Assembly: GCA_900545025.1 (NCBI GenBank) | Contig: UQXH01000001.1 | Coordinates: forward strand, 62,001 to 126,000 | DNA: 64,000 nucleotides | Source: an uncultured Phascolarctobacterium sp. | GTDB lineage: Bacteria > Bacillota > Negativicutes > Acidaminococcales > Acidaminococcaceae | Direction of reading: 5' to 3' | In this document: positions 43,060-50,753 of the stretch, in pieces | How positions within the stretch are numbered: the stretch's first letter is position 1 | Layout of the letters: each line of letters begins with the position of its first letter | The notes under the pieces: generated by a model | Seen by the model: the letters and a program-made list of their open reading frames with translations, nothing else | Database searches by the model: none | What the model was told of the DNA's origin: nothing | Translations under genes and position numbers: made by a program

Positions 43060-43290
43060 ATGGCTAAAAACTTAGCTGATTTAAACGAAATTTTGTTCAA
43101 CCAATTAACTAGATTATCCGATCCCGGATTAAAGGGCGATGACTTAACCGCTGAAATCAACCGAACAGAAGCCATTACTAAGGTTGCAGGTCAGTTTATC
43201 AGCAGTGCTAATACTACCTTAAATGCTCTGAAGCTGCAGAACGATGCTATGGACGCAACGCTTAAATTACCATCAGTGCTCGAGGGATGA
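43060..43290 (+). CDS. Small hypothetical helical phage protein
   Basis: 76 residues, helical: MAKNLADLNEILFNQLTRLS, NRTEAITKVAGQFISSANTT and LNALKLQNDAMDATLKLPS. ATG 43060 behind GGAAGG. Such proteins are common in Firmicutes prophage replication blocks, but no function is known to me. Confidence 0.6.
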   Translation: MAKNLADLNEILFNQLTRLSDPGLKGDDLTAEINRTEAITKVAGQFISSANTTLNALKLQNDAMDATLKLPSVLEG

Positions 43291-43296
43291 TCTGTC

Positions 43297-44094
43297 ATGG
43301 CTCAGAAATATACAGCTGAACACATTGAGTATTTGCGGACGATTGCTCCTGGGCGATATATATGCCAAATAGTTCAGCTGATGAATGAAAAATTTGGGCT
43401 AGATTTATCATATGCTCAGATTAAAGCTTTAATGAGTAATCGCGGCATCAGAAATGGTATGAAGCTAAGATGTAGGCCAGAAAAAGTACACAGGCTCACA
43501 ACTTTGGAACAGGATGAATGGATTAAAGCCAATGCTTTAGGTAAAAGTTGCACTGAATTGATCGATATGATTAAAAATAAATTCGGTATCATTTTTACAC
43601 CGGAACAAATAAAAAATTATAAATCTCGAAAACACATAAATACTGGATTAACCGGACATTTTAAAAAAGGTTCGGTGCCAAAGAATAAAGGGAAAAAAAT
43701 GTCGCCTGAGCTTTACGAAAAGGCTGCACCTACAATGTTCAAAAAGGGGCACCGGCCTAGTAATTATTGTCCTGTAGGCACAGTGCGCGTCAAATGCGAT
43801 GGCTACACCTACGTTAAAATTGCTGATCCTGGAGTTTGGAAACAAAAGCATGTCCTTGTTTGGGAAGCGGCGAATGGGCCTAGACCTAAAGGGCATAAGC
43901 TGATATTTGCCGATGGCAATAAGCAAAACTTTAGGCTCGAAAATATTATTCTGGTAAGTAATGATGAACATGTGCGATTAAACCAAAATCATCTTATTTC
44001 GGATAATGCTGATATAACTAAAGCGGGAGTTTTGTTGGCTAAGCTAATTACTAAGTCTGCAAAGCTCAAGCGAGGTGATGACCTTGATAAATGA
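43297..44094 (+). CDS. HNH endonuclease with duplicated N-terminal module
   Basis: 265 residues. The C-terminal HNH-like domain has KQKHVLVWEAANGPRPKGHK then LIFADGNKQNFRLENIILVS. The second canonical His position (usually H-x-D-G-N) is Phe-Ala-Asp-Gly-Asn here, as in a known HNH subgroup. The N-terminus holds two related ~50-residue units (EHIEYLRTIAPGRYICQIVQ...KALMSNRGIRNG and LTTLEQDEWIKANALGKSCT...YKSRKHINTG), likely DNA-binding helices. Looks like a free-standing homing-type nuclease. Overlaps vapE by about 17 bases. Confidence 0.8.
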   Translation: MAQKYTAEHIEYLRTIAPGRYICQIVQLMNEKFGLDLSYAQIKALMSNRGIRNGMKLRCRPEKVHRLTTLEQDEWIKANALGKSCTELIDMIKNKFGIIFTPEQIKNYKSRKHINTGLTGHFKKGSVPKNKGKKMSPELYEKAAPTMFKKGHRPSNYCPVGTVRVKCDGYTYVKIADPGVWKQKHVLVWEAANGPRPKGHKLIFADGNKQNFRLENIILVSNDEHVRLNQNHLISDNADITKAGVLLAKLITKSAKLKRGDDLDK

Positions 44095-46486
44095 CAGAAT
44101 GCTGGCAATCTCCGTGGGTAACAGCCGTAAATCAACGAACTGGATCAGAACAGATATTCTCTGGTCCGAGTTTATTGAACGGCTACACACCCCACAGAGA
44201 ACGCCAGAAACCATAAAAGAATATCTGAATATGTCCAAGGCGCAGCAAGGTCAGCTAAAAGACATCGGCGGCTTTGTAGGAGGAACGTTATATGGTCCGC
44301 AACGCAAAGCTGCTGCTGTTACCGGGCGCGACTTAGTAACGCTTGATATGGATAATATACCAAGCGGTGATACCGAAAAGGTTTTGCGTCATGTTGATAG
44401 CCTGGGCGCGGGTTATGTTATCTATTCAACACGCAGCCATGCGGATTGGCGCCCTCGTCTACGTGTTATTCTGCCTTTAGATAGGACAGTAACAGCAGAC
44501 GAATACGAACCTATAGCCCGCAAGGTTGCCAGCTTAATCGGAATAGAATTTTGCGATCCTACAACGTTTGAGGCAAGTCGATTAATGTACTGGCCAGCTT
44601 GTAGCTGTGATAGCAAATACGTCTTTTTATCTGCAGACAAACCCTTTATTTCAGCTGACGGGATACTGAATCAATATAGTGATTGGCATGACGTAACCGT
44701 TTGGCCGCAGGTACCTGGAGAAGCAGTAAAAGCTAAAGCTCTGCTGGCCAAGCAAGCTGATCCTACATCTAAGGAAGGTATTGTCGGCGCATTCTGCCGC
44801 GTATTCAATATTTACCAAGCGATTGAAAATTTCATACCAAACGCATATGAAGCTACTGATCATGAGGATAGATTAACTTATACTGGCGGTACTACTGTTG
44901 CCGGTGCAGTTGTTTATGATGGCGGTAATTTTCTTTACAGCCATCATGCAACTGATCCGTGCAGCGGGCAGCTGGTAAATGCTTTTGATTTGGTCCGCTT
45001 ACATCTGTATGGAGACCAGGATGATAACGCAAAGCCAGGGACACCTACGAATAAGCAGGCAAGCTATAACTCGATGAAAAAGCTGGCTTTGGGGACTGAA
45101 GCTGTGGCCAGCGATTTAAACCAACATTTTGCCGAAAAGGCATCTGACGTATTTACCGCAATGGATACTGTGGAGGCAGCATCAGACGTTGAGTGGATGG
45201 CTGCTGCTAAACTTGCTTATGATCAGAACACTGGCCGGCCAAAAAAGACACGCGACAATATTATTCGCATATTAAATAACGATCCTCTTCTGAAGGGGAA
45301 AATAGCAACCGATGATTTTGCGGTCAGAGGGTTAGCGCTTGGGGCACTTCCGTGGAACCAGGAGCCCGGAAAAAGATTATGGACGGATGCAGATGATGCC
45401 GGCATTGCCTGGTATCTTGAAAATAAATATGACATTACCGGCCGTGAAAAAGTCGACGGCGCGCTGCTTCTGGTATCAGAGATGAATAAAATCAACGAAG
45501 TAAAAGATTATCTTGCCGCGCTTAAATGGGATGGCGTTTCGCGGCTTGACACTTTACTTAGTGACTATCTTGGTGCTGAGGATAACCCTTATACGCGCGC
45601 AGTATCTCGTAAGAGTTTTACTGCAGCTGTTGCAAGGGTAATGAGCCCTGGCTGTAAATATGACTATGTGCCAGTTTTTGTTGGGCCGCAAGGTATCGGT
45701 AAAAGTACATTTCTGGCCACATTAGGCAAAGAGTGGTTTAGTGACAGTCTGCAAAGTTTTGAAGGCAAAGAAGCTGCTGAGATGATCCAGGGCGTATGGA
45801 TTAATGAACTTGGCGAAATGACCGGTTATACACGCGGAGAAGTAAACACCATCAAACAGTTCTTAACTAAACGCGAGGATATTTATCGGCAGGCTTATGG
45901 CCGCAGAACAGGTCGTTATCCACGTAAGTGTGTTTTCTTCGGTACCTGTAACCAGTTTGAGTTTTTGAAAGATTTAACCGGCAACAGACGTTTTTGGCCT
46001 GTCGATGTAGGCATACAAAAAGCACCCAAAAGCGTTTGGCACGATCTGCCCGGTGAGGTTGATCAGATATGGGCGGAAGCCGTGATGCGATGGACTCTAG
46101 GAGAACCACTTTATCTGGAAAACGTAGAGCTGGATACTTACGCTAAAGCTGAACAGGAAAAACACAGAGAAGCTAACGTCAAGGAAGGCGTCATTCGTGG
46201 CTTTTTGGAAAAGCCGGTACCAGTCAATTACGCATCAATGGATTTAAGTGCTCGACGAATGTATTGGTCCGGTGGCGCCCATGATGCGGAAACGAGAACA
46301 CGCGATAAAGTATGCGCTCTTGAGATATGGTGTGAATGCTTTGGCGGTGATGTTAAGCTGATGAAACGTGCTGACGCGATGGAAATTAATCAGATATTGG
46401 ATAACACGCCTGGGTGGAAACGTAATTCCAGTAGCCGTAGATTTGGTTACTGTGGTACGCAAAAAGGATTTGACCGTATGAATTAA
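44078..46486 (+). CDS. VapE-family primase-helicase
   Basis: Roughly 800 residues. N-terminal primase-like region (~45-190) with FVGGTLYGPQRKAAAVTGRD and LVTLDMDNIPSGDT, then a VapE/SF3-like ATPase domain with Walker A VFVGPQGIGKSTFLATLGKE, VWINELGEMTGYTRGEVNTI as Walker B, KQFLTKREDIYRQAYGRRTG and KCVFFGTCNQFEFLKDLTGN. Initiates phage replication; the iteron-like array just downstream is the natural origin candidate. GTG 44075, ATG 44078 and TTG 44084 are possible starts. Confidence 0.9.
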   Translation: MTLINDRMLAISVGNSRKSTNWIRTDILWSEFIERLHTPQRTPETIKEYLNMSKAQQGQLKDIGGFVGGTLYGPQRKAAAVTGRDLVTLDMDNIPSGDTEKVLRHVDSLGAGYVIYSTRSHADWRPRLRVILPLDRTVTADEYEPIARKVASLIGIEFCDPTTFEASRLMYWPACSCDSKYVFLSADKPFISADGILNQYSDWHDVTVWPQVPGEAVKAKALLAKQADPTSKEGIVGAFCRVFNIYQAIENFIPNAYEATDHEDRLTYTGGTTVAGAVVYDGGNFLYSHHATDPCSGQLVNAFDLVRLHLYGDQDDNAKPGTPTNKQASYNSMKKLALGTEAVASDLNQHFAEKASDVFTAMDTVEAASDVEWMAAAKLAYDQNTGRPKKTRDNIIRILNNDPLLKGKIATDDFAVRGLALGALPWNQEPGKRLWTDADDAGIAWYLENKYDITGREKVDGALLLVSEMNKINEVKDYLAALKWDGVSRLDTLLSDYLGAEDNPYTRAVSRKSFTAAVARVMSPGCKYDYVPVFVGPQGIGKSTFLATLGKEWFSDSLQSFEGKEAAEMIQGVWINELGEMTGYTRGEVNTIKQFLTKREDIYRQAYGRRTGRYPRKCVFFGTCNQFEFLKDLTGNRRFWPVDVGIQKAPKSVWHDLPGEVDQIWAEAVMRWTLGEPLYLENVELDTYAKAEQEKHREANVKEGVIRGFLEKPVPVNYASMDLSARRMYWSGGAHDAETRTRDKVCALEIWCECFGGDVKLMKRADAMEINQILDNTPGWKRNSSSRRFGYCGTQKGFDRMN

Positions 46487-46503
46487 TTATCTATGTAAAT
46501 GAT

Positions 46504-46794
46504 GTCAACTTTCTCTAAAAATAGGGATAAAACGTCAACTTTCTAATATGGCAGATGTCAACTTTGAAAGTTGACGTTTTTAAGAGAAAGTTGACGCCAT
46601 AGTTGACAGTTAGAACCCGCATGAAATCAAGGTTTTTCTATAAACGTCAACCTGTCAACTTTCTCAATGATAAATATATAAAACTAAGACTGTATGAGTG
46701 AATATACGTGTATATTGTGTAACATATGTTACACAGGAAAACGCCTACGCCCATACGCGCGTAATATATAGGCAATTTGGTATTCAAAGTTGAC
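46504..46794. repeat. Iteron-like cluster of GTCAACTTT motifs, candidate phage origin
   Basis: Seven exact copies of the 9-mer in both orientations: plus at 46504, 46534, 46557, 46654; minus (AAAGTTGAC) at 46567, 46587, 46786. Two partial copies lie at 46601 (AGTTGAC) and 46646 (GTCAAC). The copies at 46557 and 46567 form a 19-bp dyad. AT-rich DNA follows 46660. The interval has no gene and sits directly after the VapE helicase gene. Confidence 0.75.
46717..46734. repeat. 18-bp perfect palindrome within the candidate origin
   Basis: GTGTAACATATGTTACAC. Perfect dyad in the AT-rich part of the iteron interval; a protein-binding site is likely. Confidence 0.6.
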
Positions 46795-46816
46795 GGTTGA
46801 AAATTTGGAGGAAAAA

Positions 46817-47119
46817 ATGGCAGAAAAAGACATAGAAAGATTTTTGGTAAACAGTATAAAAAAACTGGGCGGTGTGGCCTATAAATTCGTATCTCCGGGT
46901 AATGCTGGAGTGCCAGACAGATTAATAGTAATGCCGGGCGGCAGGGTTTATTTCGTTGAGCTGAAAACAGATGCCGGTTATGCAACGGTACTGCAAAAGC
47001 GGCAGATGGATAGGCTTCTGCGTCTGGGCTGCAATGTGAACCTGGTTCGCGGGTTGGACGGTATAAAAAATTTACTGGCAAGGATTACTGCCGAACAGAA
47101 AGAAGGTGATGCCGTATGA
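46817..47119 (+). CDS. VRR-NUC domain nuclease
   Basis: 100 residues, one VRR-NUC domain: IERFLVNSIKKLGGVAYKFV, GNAGVPDRLIVMPGGRVYFV, and VELKTDAGYATVLQKRQMDR, with the E-x-K catalytic pair in VELK. Such stand-alone nucleases sit beside SNF2 helicases in phages and likely cut branched DNA. ATG 46817 behind GGAGG; one iteron copy lies 23 bases upstream, so origin binding could affect its expression. Overlaps the SNF2 start by four bases. Confidence 0.87.
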   Translation: MAEKDIERFLVNSIKKLGGVAYKFVSPGNAGVPDRLIVMPGGRVYFVELKTDAGYATVLQKRQMDRLLRLGCNVNLVRGLDGIKNLLARITAEQKEGDAV

Positions 47120-48500
47120 TGTTCAGACCACATCCGTATCAGAAATACTGCCTGCAACAGGTAGTAAATAAGCCTGCTTTAGGATTGTTTTTGGACATGG
47201 GTTAGGTTTAGGAAAAACCATTATTACCCTGATGGCAATAAACGAACTTAAATACGGCAGGTTTTGTGTGCAGAAGGTTTTGGTTATAGCGCCGAAAAAG
47301 GTTGCCGAGGCGACTTGGCAGCGTGAGGCTGCAAAGTGGGATAATGTAAAGCACCTGCGGATATCGACAGTGCTGGGCAGCGAGCAGAAGCGCATCCGGG
47401 CGCTGAACACACCGGCAGATATTTATATCATCAACCGCGAAAACGTGGTGTGGCTGGTTGACTACTACAAAAATGACTGGCCGTTTGACATGGTGGTGGT
47501 TGATGAGTTTAGCAGTTTTAAAAGCCACAGCGCCAAAAGGTTTAAAGCGCTTGCGGCAATAAGAAACCACATCAGCCGTATTGTGGGGCTGACAGGAACG
47601 CCAAGCCCCAACGGGTTAAATGATTTGTGGGCGCAGGTTTACCTGCTTGACCAGGGCGCAAGGCTGGGTAAATATTATACCGGCTTCCGGAACAGATATT
47701 TTGAACCGGGCAAGCGCAGCCGCGATGTGATTTATACCTATGACCCGAAAGCCGGTGCGGAAGATGCGGTAATGCAGAAAATTTCCGATATCTGCATAAG
47801 CATGAAAGCTGATGACTACCTGCAGTTGCCGGATATTGTTTATGACGATGTTCCGGTTGTGCTGGATGCCAAAGCCGCAAAGGCATACGAGGAACTGGAA
47901 CGCAAGATGATTCTGGAGTTGGACGACCAGGAAGTTATTGACGTTACCAGTGCGGCGGCGTTAAGCAATAAACTGCAGCAGCTTGCCAACGGCGCGGTTT
48001 ATGACGGAGATAAAGTATGGCATGAAGTGCATAACTGCAAAATCGAAGCTTTTACGGAACTGATAGAGCAGTTAAACGGCAAGCCGGCACTGGTATTTTA
48101 TAACTTTAAGCATGACCTTGAACGTATTGAAGCGGCGCTGTCAAAATGCAAACTGCGGGTGCGGAAGCTATCCGGGCCGCAGGACGAACTTGACTGGAAC
48201 GCCGGCAAGATTGATGTGCTGCTTGCGCATCCGGCAAGCGCAGCATACGGGCTTAACTTACAGGATGGCGGCAATCATGTTGTGTGGTTTGGGCTGAACT
48301 GGTCTTTGGAATTATACCAGCAGGCAAATAAAAGGCTGCATCGCCAAGGGCAGAAAGAAAAAGTTATCATACATCATCTTGTCTGCGAAGGAACCCGTGA
48401 TGATGACCTGATAGCGGCATTAGCTGAAAAAGATAAAGCCCAGGAGTTTGTAATGCAAAGCTTGAAAGCAAGGATTGACCGTGTAAGAAAGGCGGGATGA
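47116..48500 (+). pseudogene. SNF2-family DEAD-like helicase, broken by a 5-nt duplication in Walker A
   Basis: Double-strand DNA translocase of the phage replication block. From ATG 47116 the frame reads MFRPHPYQKYCLQQVVNKPA then LGLFLDMG and hits TAG at 47203-47205. The expected continuation LGKTIITLMAINEL is in another frame. Removing one TTAGG unit (duplicated around 47201-47211) restores LFLDMGLGKT and a 459-residue protein. Downstream motifs are intact: VVVDEFSSFKSHSAKRF, GLTGTPSPNGLNDLWAQVY and NKRLHRQGQKEKVIIHHL. Either inactive, a sequencing error, or rescued by an internal start at 47232 lacking Walker A. Confidence 0.85.
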
Positions 48501-48503
48501 AAT

Positions 48504-48701
48504 TTGAAAGCTAAAAAGTTTTTGAAAATAGTAAAGCATATGTGCACCGATGAAAACTGCGAATATGGCAAGTGCCCTATGGCGGTTAAAGAAGAAAATT
48601 ATACAAGCTGTCTGATGATTGCGTCGGAAAATATACCTGACGGTTGGAAAATAAAGAAAATTTTAAAAGCCGTTAAGAAAGCGAGGAAACACTTATGTTA
48701 A
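48504..48701 (+). CDS. Small Cys-containing hypothetical protein (65 aa)
   Basis: MKAKKFLKIVKHMCTDENCE, GKCPMAVKEENYTSCLM and a basic helical tail ending KKARKHLC. TTG start at 48504 behind GGCGGGATG. Four or five cysteines suggest metal binding. Overlaps the next start. Confidence 0.5.
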   Translation: MKAKKFLKIVKHMCTDENCEYGKCPMAVKEENYTSCLMIASENIPDGWKIKKILKAVKKARKHLC

Positions 48702-49045
48702 ATAACAGCGGAAATGATTTTGTAGAATCAGTGGTACAGACGTTTAAAGAGGCCATTGATTTGTTTGTTAAGAAAAATGCGCAATATGGTGTAAATGACC
48801 CGTTGGCGAATTTTAGGGCAGGTGCACTACTTGAAACCGGCTTTGATACCTACCCGGCAATGTATAACGAAGCAAAAGCTTATTCCCGAAAGCATATTGG
48901 TCAGGTATACGGACCTAAGCAAAACATTGCAACACCTAAAGTAGACGAAAGTTTGGCAGACATAATGGTTTATGCAGCAATTCTTTTGTATCTGCATGAT
49001 AAATACCAAGAGCAGCTGTCGGAGGTTGAAAAAGATGAGAGATGA
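48695..49045 (+). CDS. DUF1599-like (MazG-fold-like) phage protein
   Basis: 116 residues: VVQTFKEAIDLFVKKNAQYG, DPLANFRAGALLETGFDT and VDESLADIMVYAAILLYLHD. The E-x-x-D helix pattern (ESLAD) resembles nucleotide-pyrophosphatase or base-modification-associated folds in phages. Predicted role in nucleotide metabolism is inference. ATG 48695. Confidence 0.65.
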   Translation: MLNNSGNDFVESVVQTFKEAIDLFVKKNAQYGVNDPLANFRAGALLETGFDTYPAMYNEAKAYSRKHIGQVYGPKQNIATPKVDESLADIMVYAAILLYLHDKYQEQLSEVEKDER

Positions 49046-49535
49046 TAACCGGCTGCTGCTGAGTGGATGTGAGATTTTAGATGCGTGTTGCGGAAGCAAA
49101 ATGTTTTGGTATGACCGTGATAATAAGCATACTTGTTATGTTGATTGCCGGAAAGTTGATGAAACTTTATGTGATGGCAGAAGACTTGAAGTAAAACCTG
49201 ACGTACTGGCAGATTTTAGGAATTTGCCTTTTCCGGATAACACATTTAACCTGGTGGTTTTTGACCCGCCGCATTTATACCGTGCCGGAGCCAACAGTTG
49301 GCTGGCCAAAAAGTACGGAGTATTACCGCCGGAGTTTGAATGGCAGGATTATTTAAAAGCAGGGTTCGCAGAATGCTACCGTGTTTTAAAGCCTTTTGGG
49401 GTATTACTTTTTAAGTGGAACAGTGATCAGATCCCTTTTGCCGAAGTAATTAAATTCGCACCAGAAAAGCCACTTTTGGGTGATAGGACCGGTAAAACTA
49501 GGTGGACGGTATTTGTGAAAGGAGCGAGAAGGTGA
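49035..49535 (+). CDS. Class I SAM-dependent methyltransferase, phage type
   Basis: 166 residues. Motif I is the unusual LDACCGSKMFWYDRDN; the catalytic block is LVVFDPPHLYRAGANSWLAK (DPPH), and YRVLKPFGVLLFKWNSDQIP follows. This compact family occurs widely in phages; DNA base methylation is the probable activity, which would shield phage DNA from restriction. ATG 49035 lies behind GGAGGTTG; earlier in-frame starts run into the upstream gene. Overlaps the next gene by four bases (GTGA). Confidence 0.8.
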   Translation: MRDDNRLLLSGCEILDACCGSKMFWYDRDNKHTCYVDCRKVDETLCDGRRLEVKPDVLADFRNLPFPDNTFNLVVFDPPHLYRAGANSWLAKKYGVLPPEFEWQDYLKAGFAECYRVLKPFGVLLFKWNSDQIPFAEVIKFAPEKPLLGDRTGKTRWTVFVKGARR

Positions 49536-49951
49536 CCAAAGAGGAATTAAAACGTAAACTTCGCAGCGCTTTTGCTATACAGAAACAGATTGAAGCTGAA
49601 TATGTAGAACTGCAAAACCTGCGTGACAACGCAAACCGTATCACACCGGCGTACAGTTTGGCGCCAGGTAGCGGTGGAAACGGGCAGCGGATTGAAAACG
49701 CCATGGCTAAAATTGTGGACGCAGAAAATATAATCCAGTCTGAAATGGAAATTTTGATGGTAGCGCTTGGCGAAATCCGTCAGCTTATCACATTGGTTGA
49801 TGACCCGGTTTTAAGGCTGATACTACATAAGCGCTACCTGTGCTACCAAAAATGGGAGCAGATTGCAGCGGACTTGAATTATAGCAGGCAATGGGTACAT
49901 AAGATGCACGCAAAGGCGCTGCGGGAGATATTGAAAAAAGCATCCGCGTAA
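49532..49951 (+). CDS. Sigma-like late transcription regulator (DUF1492/ArpU type)
   Basis: 139 residues: a coiled-coil-like N-terminal half (RKLRSAFAIQKQIEAEYVEL, AENIIQSEMEILMVALGEIR) and a C-terminal sigma-70 region 4-like helix-turn-helix, YLCYQKWEQIAADLNYSRQW then VHKMHAKALREIL. In Firmicutes phages such proteins, placed just before the terminase genes, switch on late transcription. GTG 49532 overlaps the methyltransferase stop. Confidence 0.78.
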   Translation: MTKEELKRKLRSAFAIQKQIEAEYVELQNLRDNANRITPAYSLAPGSGGNGQRIENAMAKIVDAENIIQSEMEILMVALGEIRQLITLVDDPVLRLILHKRYLCYQKWEQIAADLNYSRQWVHKMHAKALREILKKASA

Positions 49952-50249
49952 AAGAGGCGATAGAAAGCGAGTATCTTGACATGCTATAATGTATAATAGC
50001 AAAAGCGATAAGATAAAGACTAATTCAGGCATTAGATAGCACCTTTCCCGTGAAAGCCGTCAGTTAATAGCTGGCGGCTTTTGTGGTATATTGATACCGC
50101 TGATGTCCACGAGAGAAAAACATTCAGTAGGTACTTTCTGGGAAAAACGGAAGCCGAGGGTCTTTCGAGCCCCAAAAACAGATTAGATATTAAAAAATTT
50201 TAATCTACTTCTTTCTCTTATGGGTAGACAGATGAGGAGGTGACAAGCT
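49952..50249. other. Late-gene control interval (no gene)
   Basis: Two TATAAT boxes (49985-49990, 49992-49997) with a TTGACA at 49976 that is too close to act with either, so any promoter here probably needs the adjacent sigma-like regulator. A terminator-like hairpin follows, then a segment with an imperfect GGGTCT-TTCG-AGCCCC hairpin near 50159-50175. In lambda-like phages cos lies just upstream of the small terminase gene, so this is the place to look for it. Confidence 0.45.
50053..50084 (+). terminator. Terminator-like hairpin ahead of the late operon
   Basis: 11-bp stem AAAGCCGTCAG/CTGGCGGCTTT with one T-G pair and a 7-nt loop, followed by TTGTGG. Could end early transcripts. Confidence 0.6.
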
Positions 50250-50753
50250 TTGGCAGGTAAAAATAAGCAAGAGAAACGTGGTAGTAGCGCAGATTTGGCC
50301 GCTATTCTGATGATTACAACGCGCAGAATTAATCAGCTCGTTGATGAGGAAATATTATCGCGCGAACCGGAAGGCGATTTTAACCTGCCGACAGCTGTTG
50401 CCGCATATTACGAATACAAATATGCTGACAAAAACGAGACAGATTATCTAAGCGAAAAAGCACGGCATGAAAAAACAAAACGTGAGCTTGCGGAGCTCGA
50501 ATTACAAAAACGCCGGAATGAAGTGCATGATGCAGCTGATGTTGAACTGCTTATGACTGATATGCTTACCAATTTGCGAACACAGCTTTTGGGGATTCCG
50601 GCTAAAATGGCCACACAATTAGCTAATCGTGATAAGGAATATATTGACCAGGTATTGACTGATGAGATAAACAGCCGTTTAACTGAATTAAGCGATTATA
50701 ATCCGGAAATGTTTACTGCAGTAGGTGACTTTGATGCATCAGAAAACGATTAA
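50250..50753 (+). CDS. Terminase small subunit (Nu1-like)
   Basis: 167 residues. N-terminal winged-helix DNA-binding region ADLAAILMITTRRINQLVDE with a DFNLPTAVAAYYEYKY follow-on, then a long helical segment (EKARHEKTKRELAELELQKR) that would mediate oligomerisation, as in lambda Nu1. Recognises the packaging site. TTG 50250 has GAGGAGGTGAC eight bases upstream. Overlaps the large subunit start. Confidence 0.82.
   Translation: MAGKNKQEKRGSSADLAAILMITTRRINQLVDEEILSREPEGDFNLPTAVAAYYEYKYADKNETDYLSEKARHEKTKRELAELELQKRRNEVHDAADVELLMTDMLTNLRTQLLGIPAKMATQLANRDKEYIDQVLTDEINSRLTELSDYNPEMFTAVGDFDASEND

Noticed and set aside
46647..47081. Minus-strand 144-residue open frame across the iteron interval
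   Set aside because: It runs antisense into the VRR-NUC gene, and its repeats simply reflect the DNA iterons.
49502..49534. Upstream ATG extension of the sigma-like regulator
   Set aside because: It lies deep in the methyltransferase frame without a ribosome site; GTG 49532 with the GTGA overlap is the better start.
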